DNA of 64,000 bases from G963665215 sp963665215 (GCA_963665215.2 CAXXWW010000013.1:124001-188000); one strand, 5' to 3'. Counted from the stretch's first letter, positions 9,053-18,888 are shown. Notes: generated by a model from the sequence alone, not told the origin. Made by a program: numbers and translations.

Positions 9053-9985
9053 TTACGGCGTGAACAGCGGCTCGGCCTTCGTGATGACCCGCTTCTCGCC
9101 GGCCAGGGCAGCCCTCAGGTACTTGGGGACGGAGAACATTCCCCGGTGGGTTATTCCGTCGTAGTAGCGGAGGTCGCCGCTTACGCGGTCCGCGATCCTT
9201 CGGTCCACCTCGTCCACGGACGGCACCGCCGGGTCCGGCCCCGTGGAGCCGACGACGAAGCCCCAGGTGGAGCCGAAGGAGGGGACGAACGCCTCGTACG
9301 TTGTGACGTGTGGGAACGCTGCGCCGATGGTGTTTGCCACCGCCGAAAAGCACTGCTTGTAAAAGGCCGGGCCGGTGGGACCGGCCTGGGCGACCATCAT
9401 CCCCTGTGGCCTCAGGCGCTCCCTAAGGAGCTCGTAAAATTCGCGGGTGTACAGCAGGTGCGCGGGGCCCCCTTCCAGTGGGTCGGGCACGTCGATTATG
9501 GCCACGTCGAACCGCGAAGGGGTATCCTTCAGGTACCTGAGGGCATCGGCGGCGTGAAACTCCAGGCGGGGGTCGTCGAAGGCGCCTCGGTGGTGGTTCG
9601 GTAGGTGGCGCCGGCACAGCTCGACGACCTCGCCATCGATGTCGACCATTACCGCGCGGGTGACCGACCTGTGCGAGAAGACCTCGCGGACCGTGGCGCC
9701 CTCGCCGCCGCCAGCGACGAACACCTCCCGCGGGCCCGGGTGTGAGATGAGACAAGGCTGGACCAGCGCCTCATGATAGACGAACTCGTCTACCTCAGTC
9801 GACTGGGTCTTGTCGTCGAGGACCAGGGTCCGGCCGAAGCACGCGGTGTCCTGGATTGTGACCGACTGGTAGGAGGTCCTGCCGGTGAAGATGACCTTTC
9901 CGACCCGCTCCGCCTGCAGGAGGTCGGGCGTGATGTATTCATAGTGCCACTCCCCCTCGGGAGGCGGCGTGATCCGCTCAGACAT
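9053..9985 (-). CDS. speE: Spermidine synthase-like aminopropyltransferase
   Basis: This 310-residue protein would transfer the aminopropyl group of decarboxylated S-adenosylmethionine to a polyamine. The N-terminal beta domain has TLVLDDKTQSTEVDEFVYHE, the family's substrate-lid motif. The Rossmann part has AGGGEGATVRE (residues 91-101), MVDID (113-117) and IIDVPDP with the catalytic Asp. The QSTEVDE wording resembles thermospermine and agmatine aminopropyltransferases as much as classic SpeE, so the acceptor is uncertain. It follows the P-loop/DRTGG gene by 12 bases on the same strand. Confidence 0.88.
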   Translation of the reverse strand: MSERITPPPEGEWHYEYITPDLLQAERVGKVIFTGRTSYQSVTIQDTACFGRTLVLDDKTQSTEVDEFVYHEALVQPCLISHPGPREVFVAGGGEGATVREVFSHRSVTRAVMVDIDGEVVELCRRHLPNHHRGAFDDPRLEFHAADALRYLKDTPSRFDVAIIDVPDPLEGGPAHLLYTREFYELLRERLRPQGMMVAQAGPTGPAFYKQCFSAVANTIGAAFPHVTTYEAFVPSFGSTWGFVVGSTGPDPAVPSVDEVDRRIADRVSGDLRYYDGITHRGMFSVPKYLRAALAGEKRVITKAEPLFTP

Positions 9986-9997
9986 TGGGCCCTCGCA

Positions 9998-11008
9998 CTA
10001 GGCCGCCAGGCCCAGGCCGGCGAATATCGCCGGGAGGTCGACGTGCTCCCTGAGGAGCTCCGCAAACACCTCAAGCTTCGCCGGATGATCGAACCGAGCG
10101 CCGTTCTGCAGGGTTTTAAGTAACGCCATCGTGGTCAGCGTGTCGGACTGGACGACGACGATGGGGACCTCTTCGAGCTCGGCCTCGTATCTGACGTACT
10201 CGATCGGATCGATGCCCTGCGTGAGCAGCATGCATGCCGTATGCGTCGGCAGAGCCGCCATCTGGACGTCCGGGCGGTCGCCACGAACGACCACGGCCTT
10301 GTTATCCCTTGTCTTGAAGTACAGCTCGCCGGGGTCCATTCCGAGCCCGCCGACCAGGAAGTGCTCCACCAGCTGGTCGGAGAACTCCTCGCATACGATA
10401 AAGCGGCCGTCCAGGTGCGACGCCATGTGTCGGACGGTAACAGCGAGCAGCCTGCGGTGCTCTGGTATCACTCCCAAAGAAGGTAGCCCCTGCCCCTCCA
10501 TGGAGGGTAGCAGTCTGGTGTTCACGTCGGTACTCTGGTAACGAGTCCGGCCGTTGATCACGATGCCGAGGAGGCGGTCTCCGTACAGCTCCCGCCACCC
10601 GGCCAGCTCAGAGGCGTCCAGTCCGGGCTCGAATTTCGCCGCAACCAGGACCCGGGCGTCCAGGGCTTCCGCCAGCTGCCTGGAGGCTTTGTTAGATATC
10701 GCCGGTGACCCCTCTACCAGGAGAACCTCGTTCTCCTCGAGAGCCTTGCCGGCAACCCCCTTGATGTCGCCCAGGAGCTTTGGGGTGAGGGCCCCTTTGG
10801 GCGGTGCAAAGTATTTACCGGCGGCCGGCTGCCCCAGCAGATGAGAGAAGACGTCCGCATCCGGGTCGGGCTCGTTCTTACCTACCGCAGGGAACGGCTT
10901 GAAGACGGCGGCCCGTTTGCCCTGGCGGTTCAGCTCGTAGGCCAGCGTCGAACACAGCGCCGTCTTTCCCGCGCCGCGCTGGCTGGAGGCCACGTAGAGC
11001 ACGCTCAT
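9998..11008 (-). CDS. P-loop NTPase with DRTGG domain (BioD/Pta-N-like)
   Basis: The 336-residue protein begins with a P-loop, ASSQRGAGKTAL (residues 7-18), in the dethiobiotin-synthetase/cobyrinate-synthase fold used as the N-terminal domain of long phosphotransacetylases. The C-terminal third (from about residue 210, with ALPTHTACMLLTQGIDP) matches a DRTGG domain, a likely ligand-binding regulatory module. There is no phosphotransacetylase catalytic domain, so this is the stand-alone form. It is the first gene of a two-gene unit with speE. Function is unknown beyond nucleotide binding. Confidence 0.75.
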   Translation of the reverse strand: MSVLYVASSQRGAGKTALCSTLAYELNRQGKRAAVFKPFPAVGKNEPDPDADVFSHLLGQPAAGKYFAPPKGALTPKLLGDIKGVAGKALEENEVLLVEGSPAISNKASRQLAEALDARVLVAAKFEPGLDASELAGWRELYGDRLLGIVINGRTRYQSTDVNTRLLPSMEGQGLPSLGVIPEHRRLLAVTVRHMASHLDGRFIVCEEFSDQLVEHFLVGGLGMDPGELYFKTRDNKAVVVRGDRPDVQMAALPTHTACMLLTQGIDPIEYVRYEAELEEVPIVVVQSDTLTTMALLKTLQNGARFDHPAKLEVFAELLREHVDLPAIFAGLGLAA

Positions 11009-11261
11009 TGCCGAAAACTCTCGGGCGAGTCACGCATGTCCTGTCTCGCAGCGCCCTTCTACTCGGCCGGGGACCAACGGTCCGCCGACTCGACACGCTT
11101 AATAATGAATCATGTGGGACGGCTTTGCGGCAGGAATTATAGCAGAAGGATAGGCGGCACGCAGTTCCGATGCAGTTTTTGGGCGAGGATTCCGGGCACT
11201 CGGAGGGTCCCGACCGCCGCCACTCCTCTCTACGCCGATATGCTATCCTTAGCGGACTGAC

Positions 11262-11849
11262 GTGCTCTACTTAATGGGGGGGAAGCCCGACAGACCGACC
11301 GGAACGCCGCGGCGGTCCTTGCTGGCAGCGATATTGCTGGTGGGGATCGCCCTCGGCTGCGCCGTAGGTGAGGGTGTGCCCGTCCTCGAACGACGTGCCC
11401 AGGACATCGAGAAGGGGATAATGTGCCCGGTGTGCCCGGGAGAGTCCATCGATCAGTCCCAGCATCCCCTGGCGGTCCAGATGAGGGGCATCGTATCGGA
11501 AAAGGTCGAAGAGGGCTGGACGGGGAAGCAGATCGAAGCGTTCTTCGTGGAGCGCTACGGACCCAGCGTACTTCTGGACCCGCCGCGAGAGGGGCTAAGC
11601 CTGATGGTGTGGCTGGCACCGCCGATAGGCCTGGCGCTGGCCCTGGGCGCCCTGTTCCTGGTACTGCGTGCAATGGTGAGATCGCCGGCCTCGGCAGCGG
11701 AGGGCGCCCAGGGCGACGTTGAACTCTCCGAGGCGGAGCGAGACGAGTACTTTCGCCGCATCGACGCTGCAATCGACGACGACCGGGGTGAAGGAACGGA
11801 GGAGACCACCGGCCGGTCCTCGAATTCAGGCGCGGGAAAAGCAATTTGA
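11262..11849 (+). CDS. ccmH: Cytochrome c maturation protein CcmH (thiol-redox subunit)
   Basis: This protein reduces the apocytochrome CxxCH motif before haem attachment. After a hydrophobic N-terminal anchor (LLAAILLVGIALGC) it shows the redox motif MCPVCPGESIDQS, with Cys55 and Cys58, and the three-helix domain ending WTGKQIEAFFVERYGPSVLLDPP. A second membrane helix (WLAPPIGLALALGALFLVL) and an acidic tail follow, as in CcmH/NrfF/CycL proteins. GTG 11262 and ATG 11274 are both possible starts. Its stop overlaps the start of ccmF, so the two are translationally coupled. Confidence 0.9.
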   Translation: MLYLMGGKPDRPTGTPRRSLLAAILLVGIALGCAVGEGVPVLERRAQDIEKGIMCPVCPGESIDQSQHPLAVQMRGIVSEKVEEGWTGKQIEAFFVERYGPSVLLDPPREGLSLMVWLAPPIGLALALGALFLVLRAMVRSPASAAEGAQGDVELSEAERDEYFRRIDAAIDDDRGEGTEETTGRSSNSGAGKAI

Positions 11850-13876
11850 TTGTCGATACGGGTAATCTCGCTCTGCTACTTGCTCTGCTGGTCACGTGCT
11901 ACGTCGTGGTGGCATCGTTTCTTGGGGCGTGGCAGAGGATACCGGCCCTTATTCTAAGCGGCCGGTACGGCCTCTATACGGTCCCGGTCCTCCTTGCGAT
12001 ATCCTCGGCCGCCCTGGTGTACGCCTTCGTCAACAACGACTTCTCGGTGAGATACGTTGCCGAGAATAGCAGTCTGGCGATGCCCGTCAAATACACTTGG
12101 GTCGCGTTTTACGCCGGCAACGCGGGCTCTTTGCTTTTCATCGCCGGCGCCTTCTCCGTGCTCTCGGTGCTGGCGCTGTTCACTCTGGTCAAGAGGCTGC
12201 CGTACACGGCCCCATTCTCCACCGGACTCATGGCCTTGGTGCTCGCCTTTTTCTTGGGCGTCACTGTGTTCCTCGCCAATCCCCTGGAGCGGTTGCCGTT
12301 CGCTCTAGCGGATGGGGAGGGCATCAATCCCCTGCTAATCCACTTTGGGATGTTCATCCACCCGCCGATGCAGATGCTGGGGCTGATCTCGGTGGCCATA
12401 CCATTCAGCATCGCCATGGGCGCCCTTCTGGCAGGGCGTGGGGGAAGAGACGAGTGGGTGAACGTCGGCAGGCTCTGGGGCATGGTGTCGTGGCTGATCC
12501 TGACAATTGGCCTACTGTTGGGGAGCTGGTGGGCCTACACGATACTTGGTTGGGGCGGATACTGGGCCTGGGACCCGGTGGAGAACTCGGCCCTCATGCC
12601 GTGGCTGGCGCTGACGGCTTTTGTGCACTCGATCATGGTGCAGAAGCGGCGCGGGATGTTCCGAATGTGGAACCTTGTCCTGGTCGCCGTGGCGTTCACG
12701 CTGGCCGAGATGGGCATGTTCATAAATCGGGGCGGGCCGGTGCCCTCGGTCCACTCCTTCGCCCAGTCCACTATGGGGTGGCTGTTCCTGTTCTTCATGG
12801 GGTTCACGTTGCTCGGCTCGCTGGCGGCGTTCGCCTGGCGCTTCGATACGCTGAAGAGCCGTGAGCGTCTCGACTCGCTGCTATCTCGAGAGAGCGCGTT
12901 CCTGGCGCAGAACGTTCTCTTTCTCACGGTGGCCTTCGTAACACTGTGGGGGACGATATACCCCGTAATTTCCAAGGCATCACAGGGCCTGACCATTACC
13001 GTCGGAGAGCCATTTTTCAACCGAGTGAACGGGCCGGTGCTGCTGGCGATCGTCTTTTTGATGGGCGTGGGCCCACTTCTGCCGTGGAGGCGAGCCAATA
13101 TGCGGAACGTCCTCCGCGTGCTGAGATATCCCCTGGGCGTCGCGGCGGTGACGGCAGGCGTCCTGGCGATAGCCGGGATTCGCGCTCCGGTCGCCTTACT
13201 TGCGTTGGCGGTGTGCGCTATGGCGGTCACCGGAATAGCGCACGAGTGGGTCCGAGGGACCCGATCGCGGCACCGCAAGGGCGAGAGCTACCCCACAGCC
13301 TTCGGCCGGCTGGTGGCCGCAAACCGTCCCAGGTATGGGGGGTACATCGTCCACCTGGGCATAACGATGCTGGCCGTGGGCGCCATAGGGTCGTCCTTCT
13401 ACGCCGTTCAGCGGGACTTCGCGCTCGTCCCCGGCGAGGAGGCGTCTCTGGGTAAGTACACCTTCCGGTACGTCGATTTCCAGGAAGTGGCGTATCCGGA
13501 CAGGGACGAATTTACCGCCAGTTTCACCGTTCGTTCCGGAGGCCGGGAGCTGGGCGTCATGGAGCCCCGCAGGTCTTCCTACAGGGGCAGTATCTCCGCG
13601 ACTCGCGCCGCGATCAGAAGCACCCCTCTGGAGGACTTCTACATCGTCCCATCCGAGTTCGGTGAGGAGGGCCAGGCGGTGTTTCGCGTCTACGTGAGCC
13701 CTCTGGTGTGGTGGATGTGGGTGTCGGGGCCGCTGTTTATCCTGGGGATGGTCCTGGCGGTGTCGCCCCGGCGGGAGCGTGCGACGGCGTTGGCTGTCGG
13801 CCTCAGTCGGGCCGACCGCGCCCAGGGCGTGACGGGCCGGCGCCGGCTAGGCTTAACCGCCACGAGGAGAGCTTGA
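11846..13876 (+). CDS. ccmF: Haem lyase subunit CcmF
   Basis: This 676-residue polytopic membrane protein is the core of the system I cytochrome c haem lyase. The tryptophan-rich WWD haem-handling motif is present at about residues 225-253 (GSWWAYTILGWGGYWAWDP, then VENSALMPWL), with about 14 membrane segments and the large periplasmic loop near residues 510-620. The start is TTG in TTGA, overlapping the ccmH stop by four bases. CcmA, B, C, D and E are not in the window and must be encoded elsewhere. Confidence 0.93.
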   Translation: MIVDTGNLALLLALLVTCYVVVASFLGAWQRIPALILSGRYGLYTVPVLLAISSAALVYAFVNNDFSVRYVAENSSLAMPVKYTWVAFYAGNAGSLLFIAGAFSVLSVLALFTLVKRLPYTAPFSTGLMALVLAFFLGVTVFLANPLERLPFALADGEGINPLLIHFGMFIHPPMQMLGLISVAIPFSIAMGALLAGRGGRDEWVNVGRLWGMVSWLILTIGLLLGSWWAYTILGWGGYWAWDPVENSALMPWLALTAFVHSIMVQKRRGMFRMWNLVLVAVAFTLAEMGMFINRGGPVPSVHSFAQSTMGWLFLFFMGFTLLGSLAAFAWRFDTLKSRERLDSLLSRESAFLAQNVLFLTVAFVTLWGTIYPVISKASQGLTITVGEPFFNRVNGPVLLAIVFLMGVGPLLPWRRANMRNVLRVLRYPLGVAAVTAGVLAIAGIRAPVALLALAVCAMAVTGIAHEWVRGTRSRHRKGESYPTAFGRLVAANRPRYGGYIVHLGITMLAVGAIGSSFYAVQRDFALVPGEEASLGKYTFRYVDFQEVAYPDRDEFTASFTVRSGGRELGVMEPRRSSYRGSISATRAAIRSTPLEDFYIVPSEFGEEGQAVFRVYVSPLVWWMWVSGPLFILGMVLAVSPRRERATALAVGLSRADRAQGVTGRRRLGLTATRRA

Positions 13877-13877
13877 C

Positions 13878-14261
13878 GTGCTAGTGCTGATCGCCGTGCT
13901 GCTGGCCCTCATTCCTGCCCTTGCCATTTTGTACCCCTTTTTGCGCAGCCGGACCGACGATATCGTATTTGAGGACGAGGCCTCGACCTATTCCGCGCTG
14001 TCGATGCGGTGGGAGGCCGCGGTGGCCGGGATCAAGAACACCGAGCTTGAGCGGGCCATCGGGAACCTGGCCGAGGACGACCACCGCCAGCTCAGGGAGC
14101 AGTACATGACGGAGGCGGCGCTGGTTATGAAGGCGATGGAGCTGGAAGACCAGCAGGAGCAGGAGCTGATGGCCGGCCTGGAGTTGGAGGTCAGCCAGGT
14201 GCGGCGGCGGGTCCTTGGCGGAGACGGGCCTGGGGAGTCGCCGGGCGGGAATAGCAACTGA
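13878..14261 (+). CDS. CcmI-like small cytochrome c biogenesis protein
   Basis: This 127-residue protein has one N-terminal membrane helix (LVLIAVLLALIPALAILYPFL) and a cytosolic helical region in which GIKNTELERAIGNLAEDDHR followed by QLREQY matches the short CcmI/CycH repeat (E-x2-x-G-x-L-x-E-x-D-Y-x-x-L). The TPR part of proteobacterial CcmI is missing. The GTG start is two bases after the ccmF stop. The role, probably holding apocytochrome near CcmF/CcmH, is inferred. Confidence 0.65.
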   Translation: MLVLIAVLLALIPALAILYPFLRSRTDDIVFEDEASTYSALSMRWEAAVAGIKNTELERAIGNLAEDDHRQLREQYMTEAALVMKAMELEDQQEQELMAGLELEVSQVRRRVLGGDGPGESPGGNSN

Positions 14262-14271
14262 GGGACGCGGG

Positions 14272-15483
14272 ATGAGCAAGGTCCGGGTGATGGCCGCGTC
14301 GTTGGCCCTGGTGGGGGCGGTAGGCTGGGGGGTGGGGATGCCGGTGGCCTATGCCCAGGAGCCGGAGGGGGCCCGAGTCGTGGAGGGCCGGGTGGTCAGC
14401 GGCACTGCTGGGGCAGGGGACATCGCCGGAGTGACGGTCGTATGGCACGAAGAGGGCGACAACCGGCACGAGCACCAGCAAGCCACGACCGACTCGGAGG
14501 GCCGGTTCACCTTCGGCGGAATCAAGTTCGACCCCGGCGTGATTTGCGGCGTCTCGGTGGACTACCAGGGCGGGCTTTACGGCGTTGACCTGGACCTCTC
14601 GGGTGCGTCACCGCCACCCGTTTCGGTAACCGTCTACGAGGCGACGGACGCCGACGATTTGCTGACCGTTACCAGCGCGTCCATACTGCTTGCCCAGGTT
14701 GACAAGGCTACCCAGACCGTCCTGGCACTAGAGATCGTGAGGATCAACAACCCAACGGACATGACATACGTGCCAGGGCCCGAGCCGATGAGCCTGCTGC
14801 GGTTCGGCCTGCCCCCCGAGGCCAGGGACCTCCGGGTAGACACCGGGCTGACGAGGGCCGACGTCCTCCAGGTGGACCGCGGATTCGCACTGACTGCGAG
14901 TGTGCCTCCCGGCCAGCACGAGGTGCTGTACGCCTACAACTTCCCCTATTCCGGCACAGAGGCCGTCTTCGCCCGGTCGTTTCCGTACGGGGCCGCCAGC
15001 GTGCGTGTGCTTGCGCCTTACGATGTGGGGCGGCTGACAAGCCAGGAGCTCGAAGGCCCTGAGGACGTCAATATTGGGGAACGCACTTACCAGCTCCTGA
15101 GCGGGTCCGAGTTTCCCCCCGGCTCCCGCATTTCATTTGACCTGCTGGACCTCCCGGAGGCCTCGGTCGGCGAGCGCCTGGGTCGGCGTATCGAAGGGTT
15201 GCGATTCGAGTATGCCGCCCCGGTGGGCCTGGGGCTGATGATGGCGGTCCTCATCGTCTACGCGCTGTGGCGCCGCCGCGCCGCGAGACCCGCGTATGCG
15301 TTCAGAGCGGGTGGCACAGGGATGCCGGAAGGGGAGCAGACCCGGCTGGTGCGGGAGATTGCCGAGCTGGAAGACAGCTTCGAGGATGGCGCGGTGAGCG
15401 AGGTGCAGTACCGCCGCCGCCGCGAGACGTTGACTGCGCGGCTGGCCGCCCTGGCCAGGAGCGGGCTGGCTAACCCGGGCTAG
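14272..15483 (+). CDS. Exported protein with carboxypeptidase-regulatory-like domain
   Basis: I chose ATG 14272 because it gives a clear signal peptide (MSKVRVMAASLALVGAVGWG... ending AYA-QE). The upstream in-frame start at 14215 would bury it and overlap the previous gene. The 403-residue product has an N-terminal beta-sandwich (VEGRVVSGTAGAGDIAGVTV...DSEGRFTFGGI) like CarboxypepD_reg folds, a second beta-rich region, one membrane helix (AAPVGLGLMMAVLIVYALW), and a cytosolic tail whose helix EIAELEDSFEDGAVSEVQYR resembles the CcmI repeat of the previous gene. It ends the ccm operon and may be an accessory factor. Confidence 0.75.
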   Translation: MSKVRVMAASLALVGAVGWGVGMPVAYAQEPEGARVVEGRVVSGTAGAGDIAGVTVVWHEEGDNRHEHQQATTDSEGRFTFGGIKFDPGVICGVSVDYQGGLYGVDLDLSGASPPPVSVTVYEATDADDLLTVTSASILLAQVDKATQTVLALEIVRINNPTDMTYVPGPEPMSLLRFGLPPEARDLRVDTGLTRADVLQVDRGFALTASVPPGQHEVLYAYNFPYSGTEAVFARSFPYGAASVRVLAPYDVGRLTSQELEGPEDVNIGERTYQLLSGSEFPPGSRISFDLLDLPEASVGERLGRRIEGLRFEYAAPVGLGLMMAVLIVYALWRRRAARPAYAFRAGGTGMPEGEQTRLVREIAELEDSFEDGAVSEVQYRRRRETLTARLAALARSGLANPG

Positions 15484-16067
15484 ACGGTGTGTAGCTCTGG
15501 GCTCTCCTGCGGCTCTCGGTCGGCGTACTCCGTCGCCAGAATCCCCATTATGACTGAATCGAACCGCGAGCCCTCGTGAGGCCGGCTCTTGCGAAGCGTG
15601 CCCTCGTGCCTGAACCCAAGGTGCTCGCACATGGCGAGGGCCGCGGTGTTATACTCCGGCACGTCGACCCACAGGCGGTATAGCCCCCACTCTCCGAAAC
15701 TCATCGCCAACGCCGACCTCATGCCGGCGGTCCCGTAACCCTGGTGCCACATGTCTTTTCGGCCGATCAGTACGGAGATATGCCCGTCGCCCAGGCTCTC
15801 CTCAATGGCGACGTGAATCTCGCCGACGTGCTCACCCTCCTGGGTGTAGATGGACAGGATTCGATGCGCTGGGTCCCCGAAGACGCGCCCCCACTGCTGG
15901 TCCGAGGCGGCCTCCATCTGCTCGGGGTGATAGCCCAGGTGAGCCGGGTCGCCGTACGAATAGCGGCCGAACCAGCTCTCCGAGACCTCCTCGTCGCTTA
16001 GCCACCGCGTGATGCGGGTTACGTCTTCCCGCGTCACCTCTCTCAACGTCACATTCTGATGAGGCAT
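15480..16067 (-). CDS. GNAT-family N-acetyltransferase (RimJ/RimL-like)
   Basis: This 195-residue protein has the GNAT fold: beta-4 with GEIHVAIEESLGDGHISVLIG, the acetyl-CoA pyrophosphate loop in KDMWHQGYGTAGMRSAL, and the C-terminal LYRLWVDVPEYNTAALAMCEHLGFRHEG typical of RimJ/RimL-like enzymes. Its 3' end overlaps the convergent upstream gene by four bases. The substrate (protein N-terminus or small molecule) cannot be told. The stretch 16081-16351 after its start holds no gene I can support. Confidence 0.85.
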   Translation of the reverse strand: MPHQNVTLREVTREDVTRITRWLSDEEVSESWFGRYSYGDPAHLGYHPEQMEAASDQQWGRVFGDPAHRILSIYTQEGEHVGEIHVAIEESLGDGHISVLIGRKDMWHQGYGTAGMRSALAMSFGEWGLYRLWVDVPEYNTAALAMCEHLGFRHEGTLRKSRPHEGSRFDSVIMGILATEYADREPQESPELHTV

Positions 16068-16351
16068 TGTGGTCCTCCCTCAAACTAGCGCCATTGCGGC
16101 TGGGTGAGGGTACGCGATGACACTATTATCTTTCATTTCCGTTCGGAAAACCACCTTGGGCGCCTGAGCCGCAGGGCCCTTCGTTTGTCGGAGGACCGCC
16201 TGAAGTTGGCCCTGCGACTGGCAGGAGCTTGACACTGGATTGGCTATTAATTGGCACCTTGAGTCCCAACGTGTCGGGTCGAAGGGTCCCGGGCAAATTC
16301 GGTGGTCTGACGCGAGTCAACGTCGACCACGGCCCACCGTCCAGATTCTGC

Positions 16352-17575
16352 CTAACTGCCGGAGTCCGGCCATATTCGCACGGTGCCGTAGACGCCGTCG
16401 TAGCCTGGCTCGATCGAGATGTCGCCGGAACGGACCCGGGCGACGCCCTCGGCCACCCTATCGCCGGAGACCCTTGCGATGTCCGAGACCTCCGCATCTG
16501 TCAGCACGGTGAGCTCGCTGCCGAACCGGGATACCAGGTCGAAATAGGCGGCTTGCGCCTTCTTGGTCTGTGGCCCGCACCGCAGGCTCTCCGAGATCAC
16601 CTGGTGCAGGGCGACGAGTGTCCTGAACGGAGGCCGCCCGGTGTTAGACTGTGTGAAGCCGGCCTCGTCCACCCAGGTCTCGACGGACCTGCCCGCGAGC
16701 TCTTCCACCCGCTGCGACACGCCTGGTGTCAGACGGCGCCCGCACTTTGGACAGATGGCGCCGCTGCCGGCGACCTAGTCGGGGGAGTACCGCACGCCGC
16801 ATTTTCTGTGGCCGGAGTAGTGGTACTTGCCCTCCTGCGGGAAGAACTCGATTGTATGCTCGACACTCCTGGTCTTTAGTGCATCGGCCAGGCCCTCGTA
16901 GCTCGGAACGCCCGGCAGGACCGTCAGCTCCCGGCCCAGTTTCGGCAGCGAGTGGGCGTCGGAGAAGGAGACGATGGAGACGCCGTCCAGGGACGGCACT
17001 CGCCAGTTCATGGCGGGGTCGCTGGATAGCCCGGTCTCCACGGCGTACACGTGACCCGCAAGGTCTCCGAAACACTCCTCCAGGGAATCGAACCCCGACC
17101 TGGAGCCGTAGAGCCCGAACCACGGCGTCCACAGGTGAGCCGGAATGACCATGCACCGGCTGTCGATGTCCAAGAGGACTCGCAGCAGGCCTCTGGGCGA
17201 CGCCTGGAGAGTGGGGCGTCCGTCGCTATGCAGCTTCCCCCAGCTGTCAAATGCCCTGTTGATCCGGTCCACCGCCTGAAGGCTGGGAGCGAAGACCAGG
17301 ATGTGGACGCGGCGGTGTCTTCCCTCCATGTCGGAGACGCAGTTCACCTCGGTGCCCAGCACGAAAGAGACACCGTCGTGCTCGAACGTTCCGTCGCCGA
17401 CCTCGCGCAGCTTTTTTCTTGTCTCCCGGAGCCATAAGGGATGAGTGAAGTCTCCGGAGGCAAGAAGGTCGATGCCCTTGAGCTTGGCCCAGCGCGCCAG
17501 GTTGTCGAAGGTGAGCTGGCCGCTGGTGCCGCGCGCGTACGGGGAGTGAATATGGAGGTCCGCGACGTAGGACAT
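16352..17575 (-). pseudogene. PHP-family EndoQ-like endonuclease with in-frame TAG
   Basis: Codons 1-266 form a PHP domain: ADLHIHSPYARG (metal-binding His8 and His10), LLASGDFTHP, EVNCV, PAHLWTP and SFSDAHS. After GHRKCGVRYSPD a TAG (16775-16777) interrupts the frame, which then continues without shift for 140 codons: VAGSGAICPKCGRRLTPGVSQRVEEL... to 16352. The two halves together make the expected ~407-residue EndoQ/TIGR00375-type protein, and the TAG falls inside its zinc finger (CGVR...CPKC). EndoQ cleaves DNA 5' of deaminated bases. A single GAG-to-TAG change would explain the break. Confidence 0.8.
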
Positions 17576-17795
17576 GCCGCGATTCTACCAGGCATGGGCC
17601 GGAATAATCAGGTGCCGGAAGCGCCGTTGACGATGCACGGGTCTGAGACTACAATCAGTCTGGCTTTGCGCCAAGACAGGCATCGCCGAGGGTGAGCAGC
17701 GCCTCCAAGTGGCTGCGCATCCGGTCCGTGGGGGTGTTGCTTCCGATGTGGGCGGCCGGCGCCGCAGCGGCCTTGCCCTTGGTGGAAGGTGTGAG

Positions 17796-18671
17796 ATGAG
17801 CAGGCTATTTATCCTAGGTTCGGGAAATCCCGTGCCATCCGCCGAGCGCTTCGGTTCCTCCTACGTGCTGCGAGTCGGCGACGAATACCTGATGTTCGAT
17901 TGTGGGCCGGCCACGACCTACAAGCTGGTCAAGATGGGCATGTCTCCCACGCAGATCGACAACCTGTTCTTTACCCACCACCACTTTGACCACGACGTCG
18001 ACTACCCCTGCTTCCTTCTCACCCGGTGGGACACCGGCTCCAGCCACGAGAACAGGCTGAGCGTTTTCGGGCCGGCCCTGACCGAGCAGCTCACCGAGCG
18101 GATATTGGACGAGCAGACGGGCGCTTACGCCCACGACTGGATAGCGCGCATCAATCATCCATTGAGCCTGAGCGCCTACACCAGCCGGGGAGGGGTGCTG
18201 CCGAGAGTGCCGCCCAGCCTGGATGCCACAGACGTGGGGCCGGGCCCGGTGACACATGGGAAGGGCTGGGAGGTGGTCAGCGCTCTGGCCGAGCACGTGG
18301 AGCCGTGGCTGGACTCGCTGGCATACCGGGTGGATAGCGACGAGGGTAGCTTTGTATTCACCGGCGATACGACACCCTGCGAGTCCGTCGCCGTGCTCGC
18401 AAAGGGGGCAGATGTGCTGGTGTTCTGCTGTGTGGGGATTGACGAGAAAATGCGTAAAGAGTCGTTGAACTACATGTGCGGGACGTCCGGGGCGGGCGAG
18501 CTGGCGGAGCGGGCGGGAGCCAAGAAGCTGGTGCTAGTGCACAACACAAGCGTAGGCGGCCACGGTGCCATGGAAAGGGCCATCGCTGACGTCGCAAGGG
18601 TTTACAGCGGTGAGATCATCATGGGCGAAGAACTGATGGAGGTTCCGCTGCAGGGGCTTTTCGTCCCGTAG
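17796..18671 (+). CDS. Metallo-beta-lactamase-fold hydrolase (RNase Z/arylsulfatase-like)
   Basis: ATG 17796 follows GGAAGGTGTGAG and starts MSRLFILGSGNPVPS, the usual first strand of this family. The metal site FTHHHFDHD is at residues 59-67, with later ligands in FVFTGDTTPCES and VLVHNTS. At 291 residues it fits RNase Z-like stand-alone hydrolases, but the linker and exosite of true tRNase Z are not visible. The substrate is unknown. The longer frame from 17709 lacks homologous character. Confidence 0.85.
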   Translation: MSRLFILGSGNPVPSAERFGSSYVLRVGDEYLMFDCGPATTYKLVKMGMSPTQIDNLFFTHHHFDHDVDYPCFLLTRWDTGSSHENRLSVFGPALTEQLTERILDEQTGAYAHDWIARINHPLSLSAYTSRGGVLPRVPPSLDATDVGPGPVTHGKGWEVVSALAEHVEPWLDSLAYRVDSDEGSFVFTGDTTPCESVAVLAKGADVLVFCCVGIDEKMRKESLNYMCGTSGAGELAERAGAKKLVLVHNTSVGGHGAMERAIADVARVYSGEIIMGEELMEVPLQGLFVP

Positions 18672-18714
18672 GCTGCAACTCGACCCCAAGACCTCTTTTC
18701 TTGGAGAGGACGGT

Positions 18715-18822
18715 ATGGCAGACAGGTATCATCGAGCGATCCTGGTAAGCTGCGAAATTCCCTGGAGCGAGAAAGCGGAGATCCTTGAGGGCATCACAGA
18801 TCTCAAAGGTAAAGAGAGGTAA
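18715..18822 (+). pseudogene. Short ORF, possible 5' remnant of a DHDPS-like gene
   Basis: A 35-codon frame (MADRYHRAILVSCEIPWSEK...) follows GGAGAGGA at good spacing. It resembles the first residues of dihydrodipicolinate-synthase-family proteins, then stops at a TAA inside the target duplication of the IS1595 element. Even with the element removed the frame ends here, next to a repeat copy. It may be a leftover of a truncated gene. Confidence 0.25.
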
Positions 18823-18888
18823 CCAAGGGGAATTATAGCGAATTTTAGCCGAGGGTGGTAGAATAGCGCCATCCTGAAGGAGCGTGAA

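Noticed and set aside
16775..16777. TAG recoding as a general feature of this organism
   Set aside because: TAG ends several intact genes here (for example at 1832 and 3072) without plausible extensions, so one in-frame TAG in the EndoQ-like gene is better explained by mutation.
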